A stretch of DNA of 64,000 bases from JBAZZQ01 sp041658725. GTDB taxonomy: Bacteria > Planctomycetota > Phycisphaerae > JAAYCJ01. A program made the position numbers and the translations under genes. Shown one piece after another: positions 16,657-25,279 of the stretch. The first letter of the stretch is position 1. Each line of letters begins with the position of its first letter. The notes beneath the pieces are model-generated. The model had not been told where the DNA came from. It was given only the letters and a program-made list of their open reading frames with translations, and ran no database searches. The stretch covers positions 1 through 64,000 of the forward strand of contig JBAZZQ010000015.1 of the NCBI GenBank assembly GCA_041658725.1, read 5' to 3'.

Positions 16657-17040
16657 ATGCCCAATGCCAATATAGGATTAAAACGATTAGAATCGCAGAT
16701 ACGTCTGGTGATCAGCGAGGCGATGCAGCGGAAGCTGGCGGACCCTCGGCTGGACCGGTTAGCCAGTATCACCAAAGTGGAATTGACGACGGACCTTTCG
16801 TTTGCCGACGTTTGTTTCTCCATAATGGGAACGGAAAGTCAGCAGCGGGATTATATGCAGGCCATAAATCGCGCCCATAGGATTCTGCAGTCGATGGTGG
16901 CCAAGATACTTCGGACGAGGACCTGTCCGACTTTGCGATTTCACCTGGATCAATCCATCAAGAAAGGATTTGAAACCATGCAATTGATCGATAAATCCAT
17001 GGCAGAACGAGCCAAGCGCGAAGGAGAACAGCAGACATGA
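16657..17040 (+). CDS. rbfA: 30S ribosome-binding factor RbfA
   Basis: A 127-residue RbfA with the KH-like pattern: RLESQIRLVISEAMQRKLADPRL at the start, ITKVELTTDLSFADVCFSIMG in the middle and LRFHLDQSIKKG near the end. The ATG at 16657 is chosen over an earlier in-frame start because it matches the family N-terminus. RbfA helps mature the 5' end of 16S rRNA. Its stop overlaps the next gene's start as ATGA. Confidence 0.9.
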   Translation: MPNANIGLKRLESQIRLVISEAMQRKLADPRLDRLASITKVELTTDLSFADVCFSIMGTESQQRDYMQAINRAHRILQSMVAKILRTRTCPTLRFHLDQSIKKGFETMQLIDKSMAERAKREGEQQT

Positions 17041-17678
17041 AAATCTCAAGCGAATACGTCAAATCATTCAACAAGCTTCGCCGCGCATTTTCCAAACTGA
17101 AGGATAAAGACTTTGAGGCCCTGCCTGAAAACGCCACCGAAGTTTTAATCCTGAGCATTCTCGCCACGAACGACACATTCCATCGTGCCAGGCAGGCGAT
17201 TAAAATTCTCCAGGAAAAGATGGTGGATTATAATGAACTCCGCGTGACCCCGACGGTGGAACTGACGGAGTTGCTCGAAGAGCATATTTGCGATGCGCCG
17301 CGGGCATCGGTGGAGATTGTCAAGACGTTGAATTCGGTGTTTACCCGGTTTGATACCTTTGATCTCTCTGAATTAAAAGATAAGACCAAGGGAGAATTGA
17401 GCAAGATGTTTGAGGAGATTCCCGGCTGTCCAGATCATGCTCGATGCGCGATGCTGTTGTTTTGCTTCGACGTTCCGAGCATGCCGATCGACGATCGTAT
17501 GCGAGAGTATTTAGTGGTCAGCAAAGCGCTGCCGGCCGAGGTGGACCTTCCGGAGGCCAAGGCATTTATTGAGCGTCAGGTGAAGGCATCGGAAATCGGT
17601 GCCTTTTATTGGCAGTTGCGAAAGGCCTCGGAAGCGGAACATAAGACGCGAAAACCCGGCAAAAAGAAAAAAGGATAG
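17037..17678 (+). CDS. HhH-GPD (endonuclease III-like) protein lacking the catalytic Lys
   Basis: A 213-residue protein with the outline of the endonuclease III fold. It has an N-terminal helical block (TEVLILSILATNDTFHRARQAIKIL), a helix-hairpin-helix-like IPGCPDHARCAMLLF (about 127-141) and PIDDRMREYL, which corresponds to the VDTHV segment. In EndoIII the hairpin carries the catalytic Lys (PGVGRKTA). Here that position reads His, while the Asp is retained. No C-terminal Fe-S cysteine cluster is present. It overlaps rbfA by 4 bp and precedes hisG. It is probably a non-glycosylase derivative. Confidence 0.6.
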   Translation: MKISSEYVKSFNKLRRAFSKLKDKDFEALPENATEVLILSILATNDTFHRARQAIKILQEKMVDYNELRVTPTVELTELLEEHICDAPRASVEIVKTLNSVFTRFDTFDLSELKDKTKGELSKMFEEIPGCPDHARCAMLLFCFDVPSMPIDDRMREYLVVSKALPAEVDLPEAKAFIERQVKASEIGAFYWQLRKASEAEHKTRKPGKKKKG

Positions 17679-17686
17679 GAGTGATG

Positions 17687-18577
17687 ATGAGCGATAGCGG
17701 TCAAACGAAAAAGATACTGAAAATCGGTTTGCCGAAGGGCAGCCTGCAGGATTCCACCCTGGATATTTTCAGGCGGGCGGGATTCAATATTTCGGTGGAT
17801 TCTCGAAGTTATTTTCCGTCCATCAACGATCCCGAACTTCAATGCGTGATGTTTCGTGCCCAGGAGATCAGCCGGTACGTGGAAGACGGTGTGATCGACA
17901 TGGGTTTGACGGGATATGACTGGATATGTGAAAACGATTCTCATGTGGTGGAAGTCTGCGAATTGATCTATTCAAAGGTGAGCAAGCGTCCCGCCCGATG
18001 GGTTCTGGCCGTCCCGGCGGAGTCGCCTGTTACAAAAGTCGAGGATTTGGAGGGTGGGATCATTGCCACGGAACTGGTCAACGTGACGAGAAAGTTTTTT
18101 TCCGACCGGGGCGTGAATGTGAAAGTGGAGTTTTCCTGGGGGGCGACGGAGGTCAAGGCCAGGCTTTTAAGCGGAATTGTGGATGTGACGGAAACGGGCA
18201 GCAGCCTTCGGGCCAATAATCTGAAGGTTCTGGCCGAGGTTCTGGAAAGCACCCCCCGGCTGATCGTCAACACCAAGACGTGGGACGATCCGTGGAAGCG
18301 GACGAAAGTAGAAAACATCGCCATGCTCTTGAAAGGCGCGATCGATGCCGCGTTTAAAATCGGATTGAAGATGAATGTTCCGGAAAGCGGACGGGCGGAG
18401 ATTTTAAAACTCCTTCCTGCTGAAAAATCTCCTACGATAAGCCCCCTGGCGGAAAAAGGATGGTGCGCGGTCGAGGTGATCCTGGAAGAGATTCAGGAAC
18501 GCGAACTGATTCCTCAATTGAAACGGGCTGGTGCGACGGGGATCATAACGTACGCGTTAAATAAGGTGATTCCGTGA
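17687..18577 (+). CDS. hisG: ATP phosphoribosyltransferase, long form (HisG)
   Basis: A protein of about 296 residues catalysing the first step of histidine synthesis (ATP + PRPP). It has KIGLPKGSLQ at the start, DMGLTGYDWI, IATELVNVTRKFF, the PRPP loop DVTETGSSLRANNL (about 165-178) and a C-terminal regulatory domain, which makes it the HisG-long type that does not need HisZ. Starts at 17681 (GTG), 17684 and 17687 are all in frame. AGGAG at 17677-17681 best suits the ATG at 17687. Its stop overlaps the next gene as GTGA. Confidence 0.9.
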   Translation: MSDSGQTKKILKIGLPKGSLQDSTLDIFRRAGFNISVDSRSYFPSINDPELQCVMFRAQEISRYVEDGVIDMGLTGYDWICENDSHVVEVCELIYSKVSKRPARWVLAVPAESPVTKVEDLEGGIIATELVNVTRKFFSDRGVNVKVEFSWGATEVKARLLSGIVDVTETGSSLRANNLKVLAEVLESTPRLIVNTKTWDDPWKRTKVENIAMLLKGAIDAAFKIGLKMNVPESGRAEILKLLPAEKSPTISPLAEKGWCAVEVILEEIQERELIPQLKRAGATGIITYALNKVIP

Positions 18578-21500
18578 TTTGTACTATTGCGAGGAGTTGT
18601 TGTGTCATCCTCCTTTTGCTGATCTCGACCGGATGTCAGTCCACTCCTTCCGCGAAAAATCCAGTCAATAGTCGAAGGGTTGAACCGCCGATCGCGACCC
18701 TGACGCTTCAATCGCTGGTGGGCGAGATAGTTCCCACAAGTTCACCGACGCAGACTCAGCCGGCGAGCAAACCACGAATAAATCCTGACGCGATGCTTGC
18801 CTATTTTCAGGCTAAATCCCTTCTGTTGGATAAAGACCAAAAGGGCGCGATTGAGCTTTTGGAAAAGGCTGTTTCCCTGGATAAAAATTATCTTCCCGCC
18901 CAGATTTTACTGATGAAGTCGTATTTTGATCAGGGAAAATCTCCGTTGGCGATTAAACATGCCCGGGCGGCGCTTGACCTGGATGCCAATGATCCCACGG
19001 CGAATTATGTTCTGGGAAGCGAACTCCTGAAAACAGACGAGTTCAAAACGGCGTGCAGATATCTTTATCGGGCGATAGTTTTTGGAAACAAACCCGGCCA
19101 GACTTCAAACTTTGACGGGCTTGTTACCGGTTTGAAACTCGGCAGCGCGCTTTCGGGCAAGGGTTATTATAATGCCGCACTGGAAGTCTATGGTCCGTTG
19201 CTGGCGCAAATGGAACGGCTTGATGGGGACGACACGGTTCACGACCTGAGGATAAAACGACTGGTCCAGATTTATCGTCCGAGCTTGACCTTGCTGATGG
19301 GTGAACTTTTTTTAAAGCTGGGCCGGATTCCGCAAGCGAGGGAATATTATCAAAAGGCGGAAAATATCCCGGAGATAAAAAATCAGGCACGCCGGGGAAT
19401 GGTGCGTTGTTATTTTTCCCAGCATAAGAAAGCGGAAGCCCGAATACTGCTGGATAAATTATCCCTCGAGCAGGGGATTGACGAACAGTTGGTCGAGTAT
19501 TATCAGCAACTGTATCCGTCAGCCCAGTGGCCGGTGAAAATAGCGGAGATTTATAAAGCTGGTCCTGGAAATTTGAATTTGGGAGTAAAGGTTGCCGAAG
19601 AACTTCAAAAAAATGGCAAGAATACTCTGGCGATAAAAGTTTTGCGGGAAATTTTGCGGGTCGATTCCGCTCATAACCAGGCGATGTGGCTGCTGGTCAA
19701 ATCGTTTGCAAAATCCGGTAAGATGGACCAAGCCGCTCGGATACTTTTTGACGCGGCCATTCACACGGACAAAGCCGGCGTTACCATTCCCTTCATGTTG
19801 CGAAATACGGATGTCACACTGGGCCTAAAACTCGCGGACGCTCTGAAAAAGATCGACACACCGGCGGATACGGAGTATGCCAGGAAGTACCTGTTGGCGC
19901 TGGCGTATCAGACGGCGGGGGAATTCCTGCAAGCGGATCAATACTACCGGTCGTCGCTGGAATTGAAGAAGGATTTTCCCGGGACGTATCTTGCCTTTGG
20001 GCAAATGCTGCTTGAGCAATATCGCTGGTCCGATGCTTCCCGTTTGATGCATCAGGCCTTGTCGCACAAACTGAAAAACGCGGGAATTTTATATCTCCTG
20101 GGCAGCGCTCTGGTGGAACAAAACAAGATCAAGGACGCGATCGCTGCCCTGGAGGAGGCCCGGACCTTAAATCCCGATTCTGACCAGACCTTGCTCGCCC
20201 TGGCGGAAACATATTTACGAAGTGAAAAACCGGAAAAGGCGTTCGACCAACTAAAGCAAATCATCGGCTGTGCCTCGCCTACGCCGCAAACCTTCCGCCG
20301 GTTGGTCCAAATTCTGGTTGAGGCGGACAGCGTGGTTCTGGGCGAATCGGTGCTTGAGCAGTACAATCGGCATTTCGGGCAGGATGATGAATACAAATTA
20401 TTGGCGGCGAAATTAAATTTCCTTAAAGACCGAAACGCGGCGAGATATCGGTCGCAGCTGACTGAGCTTAGGGTCAAAGGATTCCGATCAGGTTCACTTG
20501 ACCGTGAAACGGTGGAATTGGAATTCGATCAGGGCAATTTTGACGAAGCCGTCCGGTTGGTCGATCAGGCTTTACTTTCCCCTACGATATTCAATCCGAG
20601 AGATTACCAAAGGCTTTTACAGATACAGGCTTTTTCTTATTGGAAAATGCTGGAATATGACAAAGCGGAACTGGCTTGGAAGAAGCTGCTTTCGGTTTGG
20701 CCCGAACAAAACGTTTTGCAATTCGGGCTGGCCAGGATGTACGTGGATGCCCAGGAGTATCCTAAAATTCAAGCTCTGACGACTCGATTGCTGGGGGATA
20801 CGGAAAACACGGAACAAAAAGAGCAGTTGCAGATGTGGCTTATTGCCGGTCTGATGGGGCAGGACAAACTGAGTCAAGCTCTTACAACACTCGATGGCTG
20901 GATCGCGGCCGCGGAAAAACAGGATCGACCAAGATGGCTGCGGTTGAAGGTCGGCTGCCTTGTCGATAAACATCGTTATGACGACGCTCTGGCGTTACTC
21001 GATCAATGGGTGGAAAAACAAGAGCCTCCTGTTTCGCAGTGGCGGCAGATGATTGTTTCGGTCTATTTACAGAATGACCAGCCGGTCAAGGCGCTGCACA
21101 AAATCGACCAGTATATGGCTCGGGGTAGCTCGAAAGATCGCTATTTTATCGAAGGGTTGAACATTCCGGTTTTTCTGGAATTAAACCAATTCGACGACGC
21201 CATTGCCCTTGCCCAGCGACTAATTACGACCGCCAATCCGCAGCAGAAGTTCCCGGCGACGCTGGTTTTGATCAACTGCTATCAACGTGCCAGGCGTTAT
21301 GCCAAAGCCATTGAACTGGCCCGAACGGAACTGGCGAAACAGCCTGTGGATTCTGTCTTTGCATTTCTCCTTCAGCAGCAAATCGCCTATTCCCTGCAAT
21401 TGGCGGGACAATTCGGCGACGCGGAAAAATCAATAGTCGATCTTATGAATAAATGTAAGGCCGAGAAAAAATCCCAATGGCAACAAACGCTGGTCGCTTT

Positions 21501-21969
21501 ATATTTATCTTCGGGCAAGGCCGACGCGGGAATCAAATTGCTTGAGGAAATTTTATCGGCCAATCCGAATCTTGGATGGGCCAACAATTCGCTGGGATAT
21601 TCTCTGGCCGATCAGGGGCGGGATTTACCGCGAGCCGAAAAACTGGTACGGAAGGCACTGGCGAGCGAGCCGGGAAATGCGGCTTACCTAGACAGCTTGG
21701 GTTGGGTTTGTTTCCGGCAGGGAAAATACCAACTCGCGTACAAATTTACCATGATGGCATATCGTGGAATGAATGAGCCTGACCCTGTGGTTTTGGATCA
21801 TCTTGGGGATATCAGCCATAAATTGCACAAGAACACGGAGGCGAGGGAAATCTGGCAGCAGGCGGTCAGGGCTTGCAGGGATCGCGACCCCGGCTCCCTT
21901 GAGCCTGATATGCCCGGTCGAACAGTAAAGAAACTAAAAGCTCTCGATGCCCATCCAAGTAATAGGTGA
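18574..21969 (+). CDS. Large TPR-repeat lipoprotein
   Basis: 1131 residues from a GTG overlapping the hisG stop. A lipoprotein signal peptide (CCVILLLLISTGC, lipid-attached Cys about residue 21) is followed by a Ser/Thr/Pro-rich linker. After that come many TPR-like helix pairs with the usual Ala/Gly/Tyr spacing (AKSLLLDKDQKGAIELLEKA, and GWANNSLGYSLADQGRDLPRA near the end). It is expected to be an envelope-anchored scaffold. PelB/BcsC-like or PrsT-type assembly roles are possible but not shown. It ends 7 bp before a convergent gene. Confidence 0.8.
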   Translation: MICTIARSCCVILLLLISTGCQSTPSAKNPVNSRRVEPPIATLTLQSLVGEIVPTSSPTQTQPASKPRINPDAMLAYFQAKSLLLDKDQKGAIELLEKAVSLDKNYLPAQILLMKSYFDQGKSPLAIKHARAALDLDANDPTANYVLGSELLKTDEFKTACRYLYRAIVFGNKPGQTSNFDGLVTGLKLGSALSGKGYYNAALEVYGPLLAQMERLDGDDTVHDLRIKRLVQIYRPSLTLLMGELFLKLGRIPQAREYYQKAENIPEIKNQARRGMVRCYFSQHKKAEARILLDKLSLEQGIDEQLVEYYQQLYPSAQWPVKIAEIYKAGPGNLNLGVKVAEELQKNGKNTLAIKVLREILRVDSAHNQAMWLLVKSFAKSGKMDQAARILFDAAIHTDKAGVTIPFMLRNTDVTLGLKLADALKKIDTPADTEYARKYLLALAYQTAGEFLQADQYYRSSLELKKDFPGTYLAFGQMLLEQYRWSDASRLMHQALSHKLKNAGILYLLGSALVEQNKIKDAIAALEEARTLNPDSDQTLLALAETYLRSEKPEKAFDQLKQIIGCASPTPQTFRRLVQILVEADSVVLGESVLEQYNRHFGQDDEYKLLAAKLNFLKDRNAARYRSQLTELRVKGFRSGSLDRETVELEFDQGNFDEAVRLVDQALLSPTIFNPRDYQRLLQIQAFSYWKMLEYDKAELAWKKLLSVWPEQNVLQFGLARMYVDAQEYPKIQALTTRLLGDTENTEQKEQLQMWLIAGLMGQDKLSQALTTLDGWIAAAEKQDRPRWLRLKVGCLVDKHRYDDALALLDQWVEKQEPPVSQWRQMIVSVYLQNDQPVKALHKIDQYMARGSSKDRYFIEGLNIPVFLELNQFDDAIALAQRLITTANPQQKFPATLVLINCYQRARRYAKAIELARTELAKQPVDSVFAFLLQQQIAYSLQLAGQFGDAEKSIVDLMNKCKAEKKSQWQQTLVALYLSSGKADAGIKLLEEILSANPNLGWANNSLGYSLADQGRDLPRAEKLVRKALASEPGNAAYLDSLGWVCFRQGKYQLAYKFTMMAYRGMNEPDPVVLDHLGDISHKLHKNTEAREIWQQAVRACRDRDPGSLEPDMPGRTVKKLKALDAHPSNR

Positions 21970-21976
21970 CCCAGCC

Positions 21977-22699
21977 TTAAACCGACTGTTGGGCTTTGTC
22001 ATGCTCCGGTTGAGTTTCCTGAGTTCGGTGTTTCATCGTGGCGGCGGTAATGGCGGTAACTTCTTCAGTGCTGAGTCCTCGCTGCGTGGTTTGAGATATC
22101 CATTCACACCAGGAATCGGAACCTTCGCGTTTAAAGCGGTCGAAACTATCCCTCCCCGCCAACTGTTGAAAGATGGCTTTACGCAGGTCCGGTCGGTTGA
22201 TCCGTTCGATAATGACCGGTCTTAAGGCGGCGAGACGTCGGGCGAAGGGTTCATAGGCCCGGTCGATCCATCCGCTGATCAGATCGCGAATCCGACCTGC
22301 GAGGTAAGGTGAAGCGCCGGCCGTTCCCACGGCGATCTGGATCGGACCACGCTTCAAAACCGCTGGAACGGTAAAATCGCACCAATCAGGGTCGTCCACG
22401 ACGTTGCAGATAACTCTTAATTCGCGCGAGTCTTTAAAAATTTGATGATTCAATTCGGCGTTATCGGTGCAGGCAAAAGAAAGGGTAGCTCCTTCCAGGT
22501 CTGATTTTTCATACTCTTTCTTATGGAATGTGACATCGGTGCGCTGAGCTAAAACATCGCAAAACTGCGGGGCCACGATGTGAACATCCGCTTCGCATCG
22601 GCGAAGTGCGTCAATCTTACGAGTCGCGATCGACCCACCCCCGATAACAATGCAACGCCGCTTTTTTAATTCCAACAGGATGTAATAACCTTCTTGCAT
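21977..22699 (-). CDS. Precorrin-2 dehydrogenase/sirohydrochlorin ferrochelatase-type protein (Met8/CysG N-terminal)
   Basis: 240 residues with the Met8/CysG-N pattern: YYILLELKKRRCIVIGGGSIATRKIDAL (NAD-binding glycine motif), ICNVVDDPDWCDFTVPAVLKRGPIQIAVGTAGASPYLAGRIR. It oxidises precorrin-2 to sirohydrochlorin on the way to siroheme or corrinoids. The C-terminal 90 residues are less conserved. No uroporphyrinogen methyltransferase domain is fused to it. hemL, 2.6 kb away, supplies the same tetrapyrrole pathway but is not co-transcribed. Confidence 0.85.
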   Translation of the reverse strand: MQEGYYILLELKKRRCIVIGGGSIATRKIDALRRCEADVHIVAPQFCDVLAQRTDVTFHKKEYEKSDLEGATLSFACTDNAELNHQIFKDSRELRVICNVVDDPDWCDFTVPAVLKRGPIQIAVGTAGASPYLAGRIRDLISGWIDRAYEPFARRLAALRPVIIERINRPDLRKAIFQQLAGRDSFDRFKREGSDSWCEWISQTTQRGLSTEEVTAITAATMKHRTQETQPEHDKAQQSV

Positions 22700-22818
22700 C
22701 GTAATACCCTCACATAAATAAATTCATCACCCCATGATTTACATCATATTGTTATACGGATCATCAATCACGGAATTAATTCTAACCTGCGAATGAAAAT
22801 TTACCAGTTTTATTTTTC

Positions 22819-22951
22819 GTAACCGTTCAGGCCCCATTGAAAATGGTCATTGCGAGACCGCGCAGCGGGCGCGGCAATCTCGTACCTTCGCCAAAAGAAC
22901 GAGATTGCTTCGTCGCTGCGCTCCTCGCAATGACGAGGTCTGAACGGTTAC
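22819..22951. repeat. 133-bp composite inverted repeat with GTAACCGTTCAG ends
   Basis: The outer 12-mers GTAACCGTTCAG (22819-22830) and CTGAACGGTTAC (22940-22951) are exact inverted copies. Inside lie TCATTGCGAG and CTCGCAATGA, then GGCAATCTCG and CGAGATTGC, so the whole element can fold on itself. It is the most complete copy of the family in the window and has no coding potential. Confidence 0.75.
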
Positions 22952-22971
22952 TCATTTTTTAATTTTCATTT

Positions 22972-22999
22972 TTGTTCCGCGTGAAAGATATTTTATAAT
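22972..22999 (+). promoter_or_regulatory. Candidate promoter of purM
   Basis: A perfect TATAAT (22994-22999) is preceded, 16 bp upstream, by a weak -35 TTGTTC (22972-22977). It lies 27 bp before the purM start and just after the composite repeat. Confidence 0.5.
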
Positions 23000-23025
23000 A
23001 GCGGTTTTAAGAGAGACACAAAAAG

Positions 23026-24093
23026 ATGGCCAAGACGCTTTCATATCGTCAGGCGGGTGTGGATATTGATGCTTCCGATCAATGGACCGAAACGATCAAA
23101 GGAATGGTTCAGCGGACTTATGGTCCGCGCGTGCTGTCGGGAGTGGGCGGGTTTGCCGGGCTGTTTGGGCTTGATTTTTATGATGAAAAACTCTTTAAGC
23201 GAACCTATCGTCAGCCGGTGCTGGTGGCCTGCACCGACGGCGTGGGGACCAAGATTCTTATCGCTCGCGATGCCCGGAAACTGGATACCGTTGGGATCGA
23301 TCTGGTGGCAATGAATGTCAACGACATGGTGGTGTGCGGGGCTGAGCCTTTGTTTTTCCTGGATTATATGGCGATTGGTAAACTTGATCCGAAAAGTTCG
23401 GCGGAACTTTTACAGGGGATTACAGTGGGATGTATGCAGGCGGATTGCGCGCTCATCGGCGGGGAGACCGCGGAAATGCCGGATTTGTATAAAAATGACG
23501 ATTTTGACCTGGCGGGTTTTGCCGTCGGAGTGGTGGAATTAAAGAGAATCATCAACGGTAAATCGATCGAACCCGGCGATACAATTTTGGGATTGGCCAG
23601 TTCCGGGCTGCATAGTAATGGCTATACGCTGGCACGAAAAGTGATGTTTGATATTCTCGGCCATAAGCTGGACGACGTGCTGCCGGGGTTCGATTGCACG
23701 GTGGCGGAAGAAATGCTCAGGCCGACGAAGATTTATGTCAAACCCCTTCTTAAAACGTTGCGGAAATACCGTGTCAAACAACCCATTCGCGGGATGGCGC
23801 ATATTACCGGCGGTGGATTGGTCGGGAATATTCCGCGTATTCTGCCTGAGAATTGCCGGGCGATTATCCACACCGACTCCTGGCCGGTGCCGAAAATATT
23901 TACCTATCTTCAGACCAAAGGCCCCATCGACCCATCAGAGATGTTTCGCGTTTTTAATATGGGCATCGGCATGGTCCTGATCGTTCGTCCGGCGTTTGCT
24001 AATTCCATTGCTCAGACGCTTTTACGATGCGGTGAAACGGTGTATAAGATCGGGAGAATCAAGGCGGGTAAGCCCGAAGTGGAATTGAGGTAA
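23026..24093 (+). CDS. purM: Phosphoribosylformylglycinamidine cyclo-ligase (AIR synthase)
   Basis: A 355-residue canonical PurM: LSYRQAGVDID, the ATP-binding TDGVGTKI (about 69-76), DLVAMNVNDMVVCGAEPLFF, GGETAEMP, SSGLHSNGYTLAR and HITGGGLVGNIPRILP. It closes the imidazole ring of AIR in purine synthesis. It is monocistronic, bracketed by intergenic repeats. It keeps every motif that the paralog at 3714-4754 has altered. Confidence 0.93.
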   Translation: MAKTLSYRQAGVDIDASDQWTETIKGMVQRTYGPRVLSGVGGFAGLFGLDFYDEKLFKRTYRQPVLVACTDGVGTKILIARDARKLDTVGIDLVAMNVNDMVVCGAEPLFFLDYMAIGKLDPKSSAELLQGITVGCMQADCALIGGETAEMPDLYKNDDFDLAGFAVGVVELKRIINGKSIEPGDTILGLASSGLHSNGYTLARKVMFDILGHKLDDVLPGFDCTVAEEMLRPTKIYVKPLLKTLRKYRVKQPIRGMAHITGGGLVGNIPRILPENCRAIIHTDSWPVPKIFTYLQTKGPIDPSEMFRVFNMGIGMVLIVRPAFANSIAQTLLRCGETVYKIGRIKAGKPEVELR

Positions 24094-24111
24094 TTCGACT
24101 TGTCCGACCGT

Positions 24112-24181
24112 ACTCTTAAGACACGGCTGGACAAGCCAGCCGTGGCACAATGCACAATGACAGAGGGGGTTGAACGGTTAC
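24112..24181. repeat. Intergenic repeat with TGAACGGTTAC end
   Basis: CACGGCTGG and CCAGCCGTG form a hairpin (about 24122-24143), and TGAACGGTTAC (24171-24181) is the same terminal word as in the 22819-22951 element. It lies between convergent purM and the SDR gene and may also act as a bidirectional terminator. Confidence 0.55.
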
Positions 24182-25149
24182 TATTCTTTTTTGTTTTTCA
24201 CGTAGGCGATGACATCGTCTATTATTTTTTCGAGGTTATGTTTCGGTTTGTAGCCGATGATTGATTGGATTTTTTCCAGGCACGGGACGCGGCGGCGCAT
24301 GTCGTCGAAGGATTTTCCGTAGGCTTCCTCGTAAGTCATATAGACCTTTTTTGATTTTGAGCCGGTACGCGCAATGACCAGGTCGGCGAGTCCTTCCATG
24401 CTGATTTCTTCGTTATTGCCGATGTTGAAGACCTCACCGAAGGCTTTGGGCTCGTGCATCAGTTTGATCACGGCGTCGGTAATGTCGTCCACGTGTCCGA
24501 AGCATCGGCATTGCTTGCCGTCACCGTAAATTTCGATGGGTTCATTTTTCAAGGCGCGTTCGATAAATCGCGGGACGACCATTCCGTACTGGCCGGTCTG
24601 GCGGGGACCGACGGTGTTGAAAAATCGGGCGATGACGACGGGCAGACCGTATTGGCGATGATAGGCCAGACCGAGAAATTCGTCGATGGCCTTGCTGCAC
24701 GCATACGCCCAGCGGCTAAAGCGTGTGGAGCCGAGCACGGTGTCGTCGTCCTCGCGGAACGGCACTTTTTCACTTTTACCGTAGACTTCGCTGGTGCTGG
24801 AGATAAAGACCGGTTTGCGAAATTTATTAGCGATCCCCAGGACGACCTCGGAACCGTGGATATTGGTCTCGATTGTGTGGACGGGGCGTTGGACGATCAA
24901 TTTTACCCCAACCGCGGCGGCGAGATGAAAGATCATGTCGGCCTGAGAAATCAAAAGGTGCATGATCTGCTCATTGCGAACCGTGTCCTGAATAAATCGA
25001 AAATTAGGATTGGAAAGCAAATGAGTGATATTATCAATCTTCCCCGTGGAAAGATCATCGATCGCATCGACCTGGTGATGCAATTTCAACATTTTTTCCG
25101 ATAAATGCGAGCCGATAAAGCCCGCTCCGCCGGTAATCAATACTTTCAT
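24181..25149 (-). CDS. NAD-dependent sugar-nucleotide epimerase/dehydratase (extended SDR)
   Basis: A 322-residue extended short-chain dehydrogenase. It has the NAD-binding GGAGFIGSHL (residues 7-16), DDLSTG, a Ser in SSTSEVYG, the catalytic YACSK (YxxxK, about residue 150), and ARFFNTVGPRQTGQYGMVVPRFI of the GalE/UGD-decarboxylase-like branch. The substrate is probably a UDP-sugar. It could be a UDP-glucose 4-epimerase or a UDP-glucuronate decarboxylase, and sequence reading alone does not separate them. It is a single gene facing hemL divergently. Confidence 0.85.
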   Translation of the reverse strand: MKVLITGGAGFIGSHLSEKMLKLHHQVDAIDDLSTGKIDNITHLLSNPNFRFIQDTVRNEQIMHLLISQADMIFHLAAAVGVKLIVQRPVHTIETNIHGSEVVLGIANKFRKPVFISSTSEVYGKSEKVPFREDDDTVLGSTRFSRWAYACSKAIDEFLGLAYHRQYGLPVVIARFFNTVGPRQTGQYGMVVPRFIERALKNEPIEIYGDGKQCRCFGHVDDITDAVIKLMHEPKAFGEVFNIGNNEEISMEGLADLVIARTGSKSKKVYMTYEEAYGKSFDDMRRRVPCLEKIQSIIGYKPKHNLEKIIDDVIAYVKNKKE

Positions 25150-25279
25150 CGTTATATCCTTTTACAAAGTCTGTTTTTAATGTTTGCTTATTATAAACCA
25201 AGACTATATTTTTATGATATCGAAATTTGGCAATTTATAAATCGTTCACTTACTTTTTTTACTTCCTGAGAAAATTACG

